Assembly (NCBI RefSeq): GCF_900444995.1
Contig: NZ_UAPQ01000001.1
Span: 186,001 to 250,000 of the forward strand
DNA length: 64,000 bases
Direction: 5' to 3'
DNA from: Actinomyces bovis
GTDB taxonomy: Bacteria; Actinomycetota; Actinomycetes; Actinomycetales; Actinomycetaceae
Both the position numbers and the translations under genes were made by a program. The notes under the pieces were generated by a model that saw only the letters and a list, made by a program, of their open reading frames with translations, searched no databases and was not told where the DNA came from. Positions 1 through 9,505 of the stretch are shown here, one piece after another (within the stretch, counting starts at the first letter, position 1; each line of letters starts with the position of its first letter).

Positions 1-640
1 CCAAACCCGTGGGCAGGGCCGCCGCGGCTTCCAGGACGTCGCGCATCTGGAAGGCGTAATCCGCCCAGTCAGTGGCCAGCCGCCACACGCCCCCACTGCG
101 CAGCACCCGTGCCACCGAGCGTGCAAAGCCCGCATCCACTAGGCGGCGCTTGCGATGCCGCGGCTTGCGCCACGGGTCGGGAAAGAACACCCATACCTCG
201 CTCGCGCAGCCCACCGGCAGGGCCGTGGCCAGCAACTGTGAGGCATCCGCCGGAACTACTCGCACATTCTCCAACCCGGCTTTGGCGGCTCCTCGCACGA
301 TCTTGGCAATCGCCGTCTCCCACACCTCCACCGCCAGGTGATCCACACCGGGGTGAGCCTGCGCATGCGCGAGTATCGCCTCTCCGCCGCCGCTGCCAAC
401 CTCAACCACCAGCGGCCGCACTTCCCCGGGATGCCCGAAGACTGCCTCCGGGTCCAGGCGGAAGTCATGGTGCACTGTGCGCACAGCGTCCGCGCGCGGC
501 ACTTCCACCAGATAATGCGAGCCATGCGCTGCCAGCGCCGCCGTCTGGGAACTGCTCAGGCGCCCACCGGCCCGGGAGAAGGAACGCACCCGGGAGCGAA
601 TCGCGTGAGAGCGCGGGGCGTGGACTTGCTGGCTGCTCAT
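1..640 (-). CDS. trmB: tRNA (guanine-N7-)-methyltransferase TrmB, 3' end beyond window
   Basis: SAM-dependent methyltransferase that makes m7G46 in the variable loop of tRNA. Reading the minus strand from ATG at 640 gives an open frame to the window edge. It contains the SAM-binding motif VVEVGSGGGEA (about residues 79-89) and the TrmB signature VFFPDPWRKPRHRKRR (about 150-165). About 213 codons are present and the C-terminal end is missing because of the window edge. It starts 7 bp after the lepA stop on the same strand, so the two are probably cotranscribed. The N-terminal 30 residues are basic and poorly conserved, so the exact start is less certain than the identity. Confidence 0.9.
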   Translation of the reverse strand, partial: MSSQQVHAPRSHAIRSRVRSFSRAGGRLSSSQTAALAAHGSHYLVEVPRADAVRTVHHDFRLDPEAVFGHPGEVRPLVVEVGSGGGEAILAHAQAHPGVDHLAVEVWETAIAKIVRGAAKAGLENVRVVPADASQLLATALPVGCASEVWVFFPDPWRKPRHRKRRLVDAGFARSVARVLRSGGVWRLATDWADYAFQMRDVLEAAAALPTGL

Positions 641-647
641 GGCAGCC

Positions 648-2525
<1,878 letters not shown>

Positions 2526-2958
2526 GAAGGCCCTTCTGTGGTGCGGACATGGTCTGAGGCAAGTCTCCCACGAGGCGGCAGGTGCCAGCGAACCTGCTGG
2601 TGTGAGCCGTGTCCGTCCCGAGCGGGCGTCGGGCTGACGAGGGCTGGCCGAACCCGGACTGGGCAGCGGGTACCGGCAGTATCGGCCGCCACCCTGGGCT
2701 GGCCCTGGCCTGAGCGGGTACCGTCTTGCGCGGGATCTAGCCTGCTCCAGGTTGGGCGGGAGCAAGCACCGGCTTGGGCATGCCTTAGCCTGAGGGAGGT
2801 TCGATCTGAGCAGGTGCTGGCCCGAGGAGCCTCGGCACGAGCGGACGCCGGCCCCGCCGTCGTTGTGCAAGACCAGCCGAGGCACAGGCACGCGCACGTG
2901 AGCAGCAATACGGCGAAGCCGCTGGGCAGCCGGGTCCCTGATGACTTAGGGTCACCTT
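2526..2958. other. Non-coding gap between lepA and the DedA-like gene
   Basis: A 433-bp GC-rich gap between divergent genes. It must carry the lepA promoter (minus) and the promoter of the DedA-like gene (plus). No RNA gene, convincing terminator or conserved coding frame was recognised. The open frames that cross it have no family resemblance and look like chance extensions in GC-rich DNA. Confidence 0.5.
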
Positions 2959-3444
2959 ATGATCGACCGCATCCTGGAGCTGCCGTGGGGGTGGGCCGTT
3001 GCCGCCCTGTGGGTGATAGTCATGGGCCGCGCCAACGGCAGCTACTGGGTCGGCCGAGGCATCACCGCAGGCACCTCCCGCACGCGCTGGGCCAGGCTGC
3101 TGGAGTCACGCACCTACATCAGCTCGGCTGCCATAGCCGAGCGCTGGGGGCCGGTGGCCGTGACCCTGAGCTTCCTGACGGTCGGTGCGCAGACCTGCGT
3201 GCAGGTCTGGGCGGGGGTGACCCGTATGCCTCTGCGGCTCTACCTGCCTGCCGTCGCCCTGGGGTCAGTCATCTGGGCGGTCCTCTACGCCACCGTGGGC
3301 CTCGCGGTGTTCCGGGTGTGGGCCGAGCGCGGAGGGCTGTGGGCCCTGGGGCTGCTGGTTCTGATAGGGCTGATCGTGTGGGCCTTCCGGCGCTTCCAGG
3401 CCCGGCGGGTTACCACTATGCAGGTCCCGGACAGCGTGGCCTGA
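2959..3444 (+). CDS. Small DedA/VTT-type integral membrane protein
   Basis: 161-aa membrane protein with about four hydrophobic segments (near residues 8-25, 60-80, 85-112 and 118-140). The central pattern (ERWGPVAVTLSFLTVGAQTCVQVWAG followed by a helix with RLYLPAVALGSVIWAVLY, split here for brevity) matches the SNARE-associated/VTT domain of the DedA superfamily. These proteins are linked to lipid scrambling and proton-dependent envelope homeostasis. The N-terminal part is short for a full DedA protein, so it belongs to the small actinobacterial subgroup. It is a single gene diverging from lepA, with no obvious Shine-Dalgarno before the ATG. The family call is fairly sure, the substrate unknown. 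Confidence 0.72.
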   Translation: MIDRILELPWGWAVAALWVIVMGRANGSYWVGRGITAGTSRTRWARLLESRTYISSAAIAERWGPVAVTLSFLTVGAQTCVQVWAGVTRMPLRLYLPAVALGSVIWAVLYATVGLAVFRVWAERGGLWALGLLVLIGLIVWAFRRFQARRVTTMQVPDSVA

Positions 3445-3508
3445 GACGCTCGCTCCGGGGCACGGGAGCCCTGCTCGTCCAACTCGCACGTGGCGCCCTT
3501 CCCCGTCT

Positions 3509-3765
3509 CGCGAGACCGGGACATCGGTACCGCGAGACCGGGACATATGGCTCACGAGACCGGTAAGTCCTGTGGATAACTGGGGTGGGTCGCGCTCCAG
3601 CACCAGTGGCGACGACGTCGCGGCGACCGTCAATCTTGAGCATCCCCAGCGCCTACGCCCGCCGTCGTCGATGAAGCCACCAACAGCCACCAAACCCACC
3701 CGAGATACCCACAACTAAGGCCACCCTTACCGAACTCGCGGTACATATGTCCCGGTCTCGCGGTA
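3509..3765. repeat. 22-bp-spaced repeat array with a distal perfect inverted copy
   Basis: Two exact copies of CGCGAGACCGGGACAT (3509-3524, 3531-3546) and a third degenerate copy (3553-3568) stand exactly 22 bp apart. A 22-bp block ending at 3549 (3528-3549) is repeated as a perfect inverted copy at 3744-3765. The 194 bp between hold a single perfect DnaA-box-like site (reverse complement TTATCCACA, 3571-3579) and no gene. Regular two-helical-turn spacing suggests protein binding or a small mobile repeat; function is unknown. It fills the gap between the DedA-like gene and the response regulator. Confidence 0.75.
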
Positions 3766-3778
3766 AGAAAGTGGGGGG

Positions 3779-4537
3779 TTAGGGGGAGCTCAGGACCTCC
3801 TCCAGGCTGACCACCCCGCTGCGCAGCGCCAGCAGCACCAGCTGCACCCGGTCACGGGCACCGGTCTTGGACAGCAGGTGGGAGACGTGCGTCTTGACCG
3901 TCGCCATGCTCAGCCACAGGCGGTCACAGACCTCCTGGTTGGTCAGGCCCAGGGCCACCAGCCTCAGCACCTCCAGCTCCCGCTCAGTGAGCTCCCCCGG
4001 CAGCACCGACCCCGAGCCCGCCACCGCCCCAGAGGCCGCAGCCACCGCCTGGCCCGCCGTCCCTCCCGACGCAGCGTCCCCGACACCATCTGCCACCCAG
4101 GGAGCAGCGCCCTGCCGGAGGGCGGAGAGCAGGCGGCGGGTCGGGCCTGGGGAGATCACCGAGTCGCCTCGGTGCACGGTGCGCACGGCTGCCACCAGCT
4201 GCTCGGGCGGGGTGTTCTTGAGCAGGAAGCCCGCCGCCCCCGCCTCAATGGCCCCCAGCACGTAGCCGTCGGTGTCGAAGGTCGTCAGGATCACCACCCG
4301 CCCCGGCAGGCCCTGCTCCACCAGACGCCGGGTGGTCTCCAGCCCGTCCAGGCCGGGCATCTGCACGTCCAGGAGCAGCACGTCCACCGGGTGGGAACGG
4401 CAGCGCTCCAGGGCCTCCTGACCGTCTGCCGCCTGCCAGAGCACCTCCATACCGGTCTGGGCGTTCAGCAGCATGGCCAGGCCTGCGGTCAGCAGGGGCT
4501 CGTCGTCAGCCAGCCCCAGCCGGATCACCTCGCTCAC
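3779..4537 (-). CDS. NarL/LuxR-family response regulator
   Basis: 252-aa transcription regulator, output half of a two-component system. The receiver domain (1-120) shows the acidic pair in LGLADDEP, the phosphorylatable Asp in VLLLDVQMPG, the Thr of ILTTFD and the Lys of FLLKN. The C-terminal LuxR helix-turn-helix (about 182-240) reads LTERELEVLRLVALGLTNQEV. An Ala/Gly-rich insert of about 40 residues separates the domains and is longer than usual. Its start overlaps the stop of the sensor kinase by ATGA, so the two are translationally coupled. The divergent ABC exporter is the probable target. Confidence 0.93.
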   Translation of the reverse strand: MSEVIRLGLADDEPLLTAGLAMLLNAQTGMEVLWQAADGQEALERCRSHPVDVLLLDVQMPGLDGLETTRRLVEQGLPGRVVILTTFDTDGYVLGAIEAGAAGFLLKNTPPEQLVAAVRTVHRGDSVISPGPTRRLLSALRQGAAPWVADGVGDAASGGTAGQAVAAASGAVAGSGSVLPGELTERELEVLRLVALGLTNQEVCDRLWLSMATVKTHVSHLLSKTGARDRVQLVLLALRSGVVSLEEVLSSP

Positions 4538-6405
4538 GGCGCTCCCTCCTCCGTCCCGGCCTGCAGGCTATCCGTCCCAGGCCGCACGGCGTCTGCCGCC
4601 AGCTGCTCACCCTGCGCCCCAGTGGCCTGGCCCCCCGTCCGGGGCAGGCGGGCACGCACCTGCCAGCCGCCGGACGACGTCGGCCCCGCCTGCACCTGGC
4701 CGCCCAGGTTAGTGACGCGCTCACGCATGGCCGCCAGCCCTGTGCCCTCACGGCCCGTGCCGTCCTGGGCAGGGCACGCCCGTGGGGCGGCCTCGTTGGT
4801 CACGACGGCCTCCACCTCCTGCTCCCCCACCCGCACGGTGACGTGGGTCTGCGCACCGTCGGCGTGGCGCAGCACATTGGTCAGGGACTCCTGCACCAGC
4901 CGGTAGACGGCCTCCGCCACCGGCTGGCTGGTGTCAGCGCACTGCTCCAGGCTGCTGCGCACCGGTAGCCCGGCCCGGCGGGCCCCGGCCAGCAGCGCGG
5001 GCAGCCCCTCCAGCCCCGGCAGCCGCCCACCGGCCCCGGTCTGCTCAACCGGCCCCACCGCGGCCCCAGCTCCCCCACCAGCCTGAGCCGCTGCCGGAGC
5101 CAGAGCGCCAGCAGCCCCAGGACCACCCGCAGGCGGCAGACCACCCGTACCCCCCGAACCACCTGCAGGGCGTGGCCCGTCCGCCGGGAGCGGCCCGCTG
5201 GCGCCGTCGTCGCCCCGACTAGCCAGGGCCGCCCTGCCCGGCTCCCCCGGCTCCCCCGGCTTCCCCGTCTCCCCCGGCAGGGTGGAGGCCTCAGCAGGGC
5301 CAGGCAGGTCCTCGTCGGCCCGCAGCACGTCCACCAGGGCACGCACCTCGTCGACGGCGTTGCGGCTGGTCTCCCCGATCACCGCGAGCGCCTGGTCCAC
5401 CGCCGCCGGGTCGCTGGGCAGGACCGCCCGGGCCCCCGCCGCCTGTATGCCGATCACTGACAGGGAGTGGCCTAGCAGGTCGTGCACGTCGCGGGCGATG
5501 CGCTGGCGCTCCCGTACCACCGCCAGGCGCCGCTCGGCGTCCTGCTGGGCGGCCAGCACCGCCGCCCGCTCCAGAGCCTGCTCCACCTTCTCCCGCGAGC
5601 GCCGCCGCAGCAGCCCCGTCAGGGCGGCCACGGTGAGGACGGTGCTGGCCATGGCCACCAGGGTCAGGGCCCGCACCGGCTCCAGTTGCTTCTCCCCGCC
5701 CAGGTAGCCGATCCACAGCACGCTGACTGTGGCCCCGAGGTAGCAGGTGGCCAGCAACAGCCCGGACCAGGGGCGCGCCAGGCGGCTGGTGCAGGTCTCG
5801 GCGAGCACCAGGCAGGAGATCAGGGCCGCCAGGCTGGCCTCACCGAAGAGCAGCAGGTGGGTGCCCAGCGCGCCGGTCAGCACCAGGACCGCGGAGAGAG
5901 GCACCACGCGCCGCAGCAGGATTCCACAGCAGCACAGCAGCACGACAGCCGCCCAGACCACCTCCAGGCACGCCTCCGGGCACTGGTGGAGCACGGGCAG
6001 CAGGCCCCTTGTTCCGTCAGGGTTGTTCCAGACGGCGACGTAGCCGGTCAGGGCGGCGGCCAGGACGTCGAGCCAGCCGGGTCGGGGCAGGTCCCGCAGC
6101 CGCGCCCTGCGGGCCAAGGCCGCGCCGGAACCGCTGGGACCATTGGCAGTACCGGAAGTACTGGTACCTCCGAGAGCACTGGCCGCACTAGCAGTGCTGG
6201 CACCGTTGTCTCCACTGGCGCTGTTCGACCCGCTGGCGGTACCGGAACCACTGGAACCGCTGGGACCACTGGCACCGCCGTTGCCATTGGCACTGCTGGC
6301 ACCGGCGGAACCGCCAGCACCGACGCCGTCGCTGGTGCCTGGGGCGGCGGGGGCGGGCCGTGGTGGCTCGTCCTGACGGGTTGCCGTCTGGGGTTGCTGG
6401 CTCAT
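4534..6405 (-). CDS. Membrane sensor histidine kinase (HisKA_3 type)
   Basis: 623-aa sensor partner of the adjacent regulator, using ATG at 6405. Residues 20-95 are a Ser/Gly/Ala-rich low-complexity tail. Five or so membrane segments follow (about 112-265), then a coiled dimerisation region with the phospho-acceptor H308 in RQRIARDVHDLLGHS. The HATPase_c domain near the C-terminus has the N box VVTNEAAP and the G box GREGTGLAAM. A second low-complexity insert rich in Pro, Gly and Glu (about 420-510) splits the kinase core between the H box and the ATPase, which is unusual. The frame stays open upstream, so the start is inferred. The signal may be envelope stress or an antimicrobial peptide, given the divergent exporter. 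Confidence 0.9.
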   Translation of the reverse strand: MSQQPQTATRQDEPPRPAPAAPGTSDGVGAGGSAGASSANGNGGASGPSGSSGSGTASGSNSASGDNGASTASAASALGGTSTSGTANGPSGSGAALARRARLRDLPRPGWLDVLAAALTGYVAVWNNPDGTRGLLPVLHQCPEACLEVVWAAVVLLCCCGILLRRVVPLSAVLVLTGALGTHLLLFGEASLAALISCLVLAETCTSRLARPWSGLLLATCYLGATVSVLWIGYLGGEKQLEPVRALTLVAMASTVLTVAALTGLLRRRSREKVEQALERAAVLAAQQDAERRLAVVRERQRIARDVHDLLGHSLSVIGIQAAGARAVLPSDPAAVDQALAVIGETSRNAVDEVRALVDVLRADEDLPGPAEASTLPGETGKPGEPGEPGRAALASRGDDGASGPLPADGPRPAGGSGGTGGLPPAGGPGAAGALAPAAAQAGGGAGAAVGPVEQTGAGGRLPGLEGLPALLAGARRAGLPVRSSLEQCADTSQPVAEAVYRLVQESLTNVLRHADGAQTHVTVRVGEQEVEAVVTNEAAPRACPAQDGTGREGTGLAAMRERVTNLGGQVQAGPTSSGGWQVRARLPRTGGQATGAQGEQLAADAVRPGTDSLQAGTEEGAP

Positions 6406-6439
6406 GTTATGAACGTAGCGGCTGGGACGCCGGGTCTCG

Positions 6440-6455
6440 TCATACCCCGGTATGA
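6440..6455. promoter_or_regulatory. Candidate operator, 7-bp dyad between kinase and ABC operon
   Basis: TCATACC-CC-GGTATGA is a perfect 7-bp dyad with a 2-bp centre, in the 128-bp divergent promoter region of the kinase/regulator pair and the ABC exporter. Its position suits a binding site for the LuxR-type regulator. Binding is inferred only from place and symmetry. Confidence 0.45.
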
Positions 6456-6533
6456 GGCTGGTGCGCGCCGGGGGCCGCAGGTTCAGGCCGTGGTCTGACG
6501 ACTTGCCCGCCTGCGGACGGCAACCTGGGCCAT

Positions 6534-7694
6534 ATGAGCACACACATTGCCACCGCGCCGCTGCGCGCCCCCAGCACCCCGGCAGGAGACCGCCTGCCCG
6601 CCGTCGCCGAACCTGGTCACCCTGGTGCCCCGGTGCCCTCCACGGCGGGGACTGAGCTGGTGGTCTCCACCCAGGGCCTGACCAAGACCTTCGGCAAGGG
6701 GCAGGCTGCCCGCACGGTCGTGGACCGCCTGGACCTGGCCGTGCCGCGCGGCTGCGTGTACGGATTCCTGGGGCCCAACGGCTCGGGCAAGTCCACCACC
6801 ATGAAGATGCTGCTGGGGCTGCTGACTCCCACTGCGGGCACCGCCACCTTGTTCGGCACCCGGCTGGAGCGGCGGAACCTGGGGCAGGTCATGGCGCGTA
6901 CCGGCTCCATGATCGAGCAGCCTCCCGGCTACGGGCACCTCACCGGCGCGGAGAACATGCGGGTGGTGCAGCGGATGCTGGGCCTGTCTGAGGCGCAGGT
7001 GGCCCGGGCGCTGGCGCTGGTGCGGCTCACCGAGCACAAGGACCGGCTGGTGCGGGCCTACTCCCTGGGCATGAAGCAGCGGCTCGGCATCGCGATGGCC
7101 CTGGCGCGGGAGCCGGAGCTGCTGGTGCTGGACGAGCCGACCAACGGCCTGGACCCGGCCGGTATCGAGGAGGTGCGCAGCCTGCTGGTCCACCTGGCTA
7201 GAGAGGGGGTCACGGTCATGGTCTCCAGCCACCTGCTGGACGAGATCGACAAGATGGCCTCCGTGCTGGGTGTCCTCTCGGCGGGGCGCATGGTGTTCCA
7301 GGGCACGCGGGCTGAGCTGGTGCGCCGCAGCGTGCCGGACCTGCTGGTGGTCACCCCCACGCCGGAGGCGGTTGACGCGCGGCTGCTGGCTGGGCTCGGC
7401 CCGCGGGCTGCCGCTCCGGCGGCGACGACGGCGCAGGCCTCCGCAACCACGGCAGGGACGACGGCGTCGGCCAGCACCGGGGTGGCGGCAGCGCCTGCGG
7501 GTGCGGCTGTTGGCCCGGTGGGGGTGGTGCGCACGCCGCAGGGCGTCCGGGTCAGTGGCCTGGGCCCGCAGGAGGCCGCCGAGCTCAACCGGCGCCTGGT
7601 GGCCGCCGGGGTGGAGGTGCATGAGCTGCGTCGTGAGGCCCAGAGCCTGGAGGACGTGTTCATGGACCTCACCGGTGGGGCGGGGGTGCTGTGA
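6534..7694 (+). CDS. ABC exporter ATP-binding protein (BcrA/lantibiotic-immunity type)
   Basis: 386-aa ATPase that drives the two permeases encoded next. Walker A is GPNGSGKST (about 82-90), the ABC signature region reads YSLGMKQRL, and Walker B is LLVLDEPTNGLDP, followed by the switch His in SSHLLDE. The N-terminal 40 residues are an unconserved Pro/Ala-rich tail. An Ala/Thr-rich insert (about 285-330) precedes the conserved tail SLEDVFMDLTGG. The order ATPase-permease-permease beside a two-component system is typical of bacitracin or lantibiotic resistance exporters. The stop overlaps the next start by one base. Confidence 0.9.
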   Translation: MSTHIATAPLRAPSTPAGDRLPAVAEPGHPGAPVPSTAGTELVVSTQGLTKTFGKGQAARTVVDRLDLAVPRGCVYGFLGPNGSGKSTTMKMLLGLLTPTAGTATLFGTRLERRNLGQVMARTGSMIEQPPGYGHLTGAENMRVVQRMLGLSEAQVARALALVRLTEHKDRLVRAYSLGMKQRLGIAMALAREPELLVLDEPTNGLDPAGIEEVRSLLVHLAREGVTVMVSSHLLDEIDKMASVLGVLSAGRMVFQGTRAELVRRSVPDLLVVTPTPEAVDARLLAGLGPRAAAPAATTAQASATTAGTTASASTGVAAAPAGAAVGPVGVVRTPQGVRVSGLGPQEAAELNRRLVAAGVEVHELRREAQSLEDVFMDLTGGAGVL

Positions 7695-8572
7695 TGAGCG
7701 CGCAGACCAAGACCAAGGCGGTCCCGGTGGCGCCGTCCCCGCAAGTGAGGACCCCGAGAGCGCGGGACCCGCGGGCGGCAGCCCCGCTGGCGGCGTCGTT
7801 GGCGGCCTCCCCGCTGGCGGCAGTGCGCCTGGAGCTGGCCAAGATGCGGCGCCTGCGCACGCTGCCGGTGGCGGCGCTGCTCGCCGGGGCCACGGTGGCC
7901 CTGTCCTCCATGAACCTGTTCGCCGCCTCCGCCCGCCCCGGCTTCTCCGACCCCGCAGAGCACCTGTGGGAGGGGCTGCTGCTGGGCTACGGCATGATGG
8001 CGGCGATCACCGGGCCGGTGCTGGTGTCGGTGCTGGCCAGCCGTCAGACCGACATCGAGCACTCCGGCGCGGGCTGGACCCTGTTCGCGACCGCCGGGCA
8101 CACCCCCGGGGCGCTGTGCCGGGCCAAGCTGGCCGCCCTGGCCCTGGTGGTGGTGCCCACGGTGGTGGCCCAGAGCGTGGGCCTGGTGCTGGTGGCCCGG
8201 CTGACGGGGGTGAGCGTGCCCTGGCAGGCAGGCCCCTGGGTGTCCTACACGGTGGGCCTGATCCTGGTGGACCTGGTGTTCTGCGCCTTCCACGTGTGGC
8301 TGGCGGCGGTGCGGGAGAACCAGCTGGTGGGTGTGGGCGTGGGGCTGCTGGGGGCCTTCGTCGCCGTCTACATGCTGCTGGCGCCCCAGTGGGTGGCCCG
8401 CCTGGTGCCCTGGGGCTACTACGCGATGGTGTGCTGCGCCCGCATATCGGGCACGGGCCGGACGGGGACCGAGTACGTGACCCCGCCGTGGGGCTGGGTG
8501 CTGGGCTTCCTGCTGCTGGCTGCCGTGCTGTTCGCTGCCGCTACCCGGCGGCTGGACCGGATCGAGAGGTGA
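7694..8572 (+). CDS. ABC-2-type permease, lantibiotic-immunity family (first of two)
   Basis: 292-aa permease with about six membrane helices after a 45-residue Ala/Pro-rich cytoplasmic tail. The first helix follows LAKMRRLRTLPVAALLAG. The pattern VLASRQTDIEHSGAGWTLFA is typical of the permeases that accompany BcrA/MutF-like ATPases, where it lies between helices 2 and 3. I chose ATG at 7694, which shares one base with the ATPase stop; GTG at 7691 is an alternative two-residue extension. It probably forms a heterodimer with the second permease to export a peptide or lipid-linked compound. Confidence 0.85.
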   Translation: MSAQTKTKAVPVAPSPQVRTPRARDPRAAAPLAASLAASPLAAVRLELAKMRRLRTLPVAALLAGATVALSSMNLFAASARPGFSDPAEHLWEGLLLGYGMMAAITGPVLVSVLASRQTDIEHSGAGWTLFATAGHTPGALCRAKLAALALVVVPTVVAQSVGLVLVARLTGVSVPWQAGPWVSYTVGLILVDLVFCAFHVWLAAVRENQLVGVGVGLLGAFVAVYMLLAPQWVARLVPWGYYAMVCCARISGTGRTGTEYVTPPWGWVLGFLLLAAVLFAAATRRLDRIER

Positions 8573-8577
8573 GGACC

Positions 8578-9324
8578 ATGAGCCTGTTACTTGCTGAGCT
8601 GTTGAAGCTGCGCCGCTCCTCGGTGTGGCTGGTGGTGGTGCTGCTGCCGGTGCTGGCGGTGGTGTCCGGCACGGTGAACTACCTGGCCAACCAGGAGACC
8701 TTGAGCGCTGGCTGGCAGTCCTACACCTCCCAGGTGCTGGTCTTCTACAGCCTGTTCTTCTGTGCCATGGGTGTATCCCTGCTGGCGGCCACCGTCTGGC
8801 GGCCGGAGCACCGGGGCACGAGCTGGAACGCGATGCGCACCACAGGGCACGCGCCCTGGCGGGTGACTGCGGCCAAGACCCTGGTAGCCAGCCTGCCGCT
8901 GGCGGCCATGCAGCTGGTGGTGCTGGCGTTGACCTGGGTGGTAGGGGCCGTGCTGAAGCTGGGGCCGGTGGTGCCTGCGTCCTTCGTGGCGGAGTGCCTG
9001 CTGGTGGTCCTGGCCGCGCAACCCTTGCTGGCCTTCCAGTCCCTGCTGAGCATGCGTATGCGCTCCTTCGCCGCGCCGGTGGCGGTGTGCTTCCTGGGTG
9101 TGGTGGTGGGCATGGGCCTGGTGGTCAGCGGTAGCCCGCTGGCCAAGCTGTGGCCCACCTCCCTGGTGACGGTCTGCCTGACCCTGGACTCCTCGGCGGT
9201 CAGCACCTCCGGGAACCTGGACGCGGCCGGGATCCTGCCGGTGCTGCTGGGGGCTCTGGGCTGTGGGGCCGCCTGCTGGGGGCTGCTGGGGGTGGTGGCG
9301 CAGCGCACCGGCGGGGCACGGTAG
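8578..9324 (+). CDS. ABC-2-type permease, lantibiotic-immunity family (second of two)
   Basis: 248-aa, six-helix permease starting at ATG 8578 with AGAGGTGAGG just upstream. It begins with MSLLLAELLKLRRSSVW, the usual start of this family, and contains the conserved loop WRPEHRGTSWNAMRTTGHA between helices 2 and 3. Only 5 bp separate it from the first permease. It completes the three-gene exporter. After its stop the base composition falls sharply, marking the edge of a foreign patch. Confidence 0.86.
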   Translation: MSLLLAELLKLRRSSVWLVVVLLPVLAVVSGTVNYLANQETLSAGWQSYTSQVLVFYSLFFCAMGVSLLAATVWRPEHRGTSWNAMRTTGHAPWRVTAAKTLVASLPLAAMQLVVLALTWVVGAVLKLGPVVPASFVAECLLVVLAAQPLLAFQSLLSMRMRSFAAPVAVCFLGVVVGMGLVVSGSPLAKLWPTSLVTVCLTLDSSAVSTSGNLDAAGILPVLLGALGCGAACWGLLGVVAQRTGGAR

Positions 9325-9349
9325 GGCACCCCGGAAGGCTAGAACGGCC

Positions 9350-9499
9350 GACCTGGACCGGTTGTTCCCCGTAGATAGGTATCCTGAGAGATATCCGTTA
9401 TTTGTTGTGGCCGCCGGGCACCCCGACCCATACGATAACGGCGATTATGCTCCAGAGGTCTTGCATAAGGTGTTAGGCCGGACAGATTTCGAAGAATAG
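9350..9499 (+). pseudogene. C-terminal remnant, possibly of a nitroreductase/SagB-like enzyme
   Basis: An open stretch of about 50 codons without its own start ends 6 bp before the MFS gene. It reads LDRLFPVDRYPERYPLFVVA and then GHPDPYDNGDYAPEVLHKVL to a stop. The pattern of a leucine-rich helix, a short acidic/basic turn and a final hydrophobic strand resembles the C-terminus of nitroreductase-fold dehydrogenases such as SagB-type enzymes. The resemblance is weak. Its AT-richer codons match the following MFS gene, not the preceding permease, so I infer the 3' end of a gene that arrived with the transporter. Confidence 0.35.
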
Positions 9500-9505
9500 G
9501 GAACC

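Noticed and set aside
3509-3568. CRISPR array
   Set aside because: The 22-bp period leaves only about 6 bp between 16-bp units, there are just three copies and no cas genes.
3571-3579. Perfect DnaA-box-like 9-mer
   Set aside because: Only one copy is present, there is no AT-rich unwinding region and no dnaA/dnaN near, so it is not treated as an origin.
5482-6498. Plus-strand frame with Gly/Thr/Ser repeats resembling a surface protein
   Set aside because: It is antisense to the low-complexity tail of the sensor kinase; the repeats simply mirror that region.
7058-8293. 411-codon minus-strand frame across the ABC genes
   Set aside because: Antisense to the ATPase and first permease, which have clear motifs; composition is that of a mirror frame.
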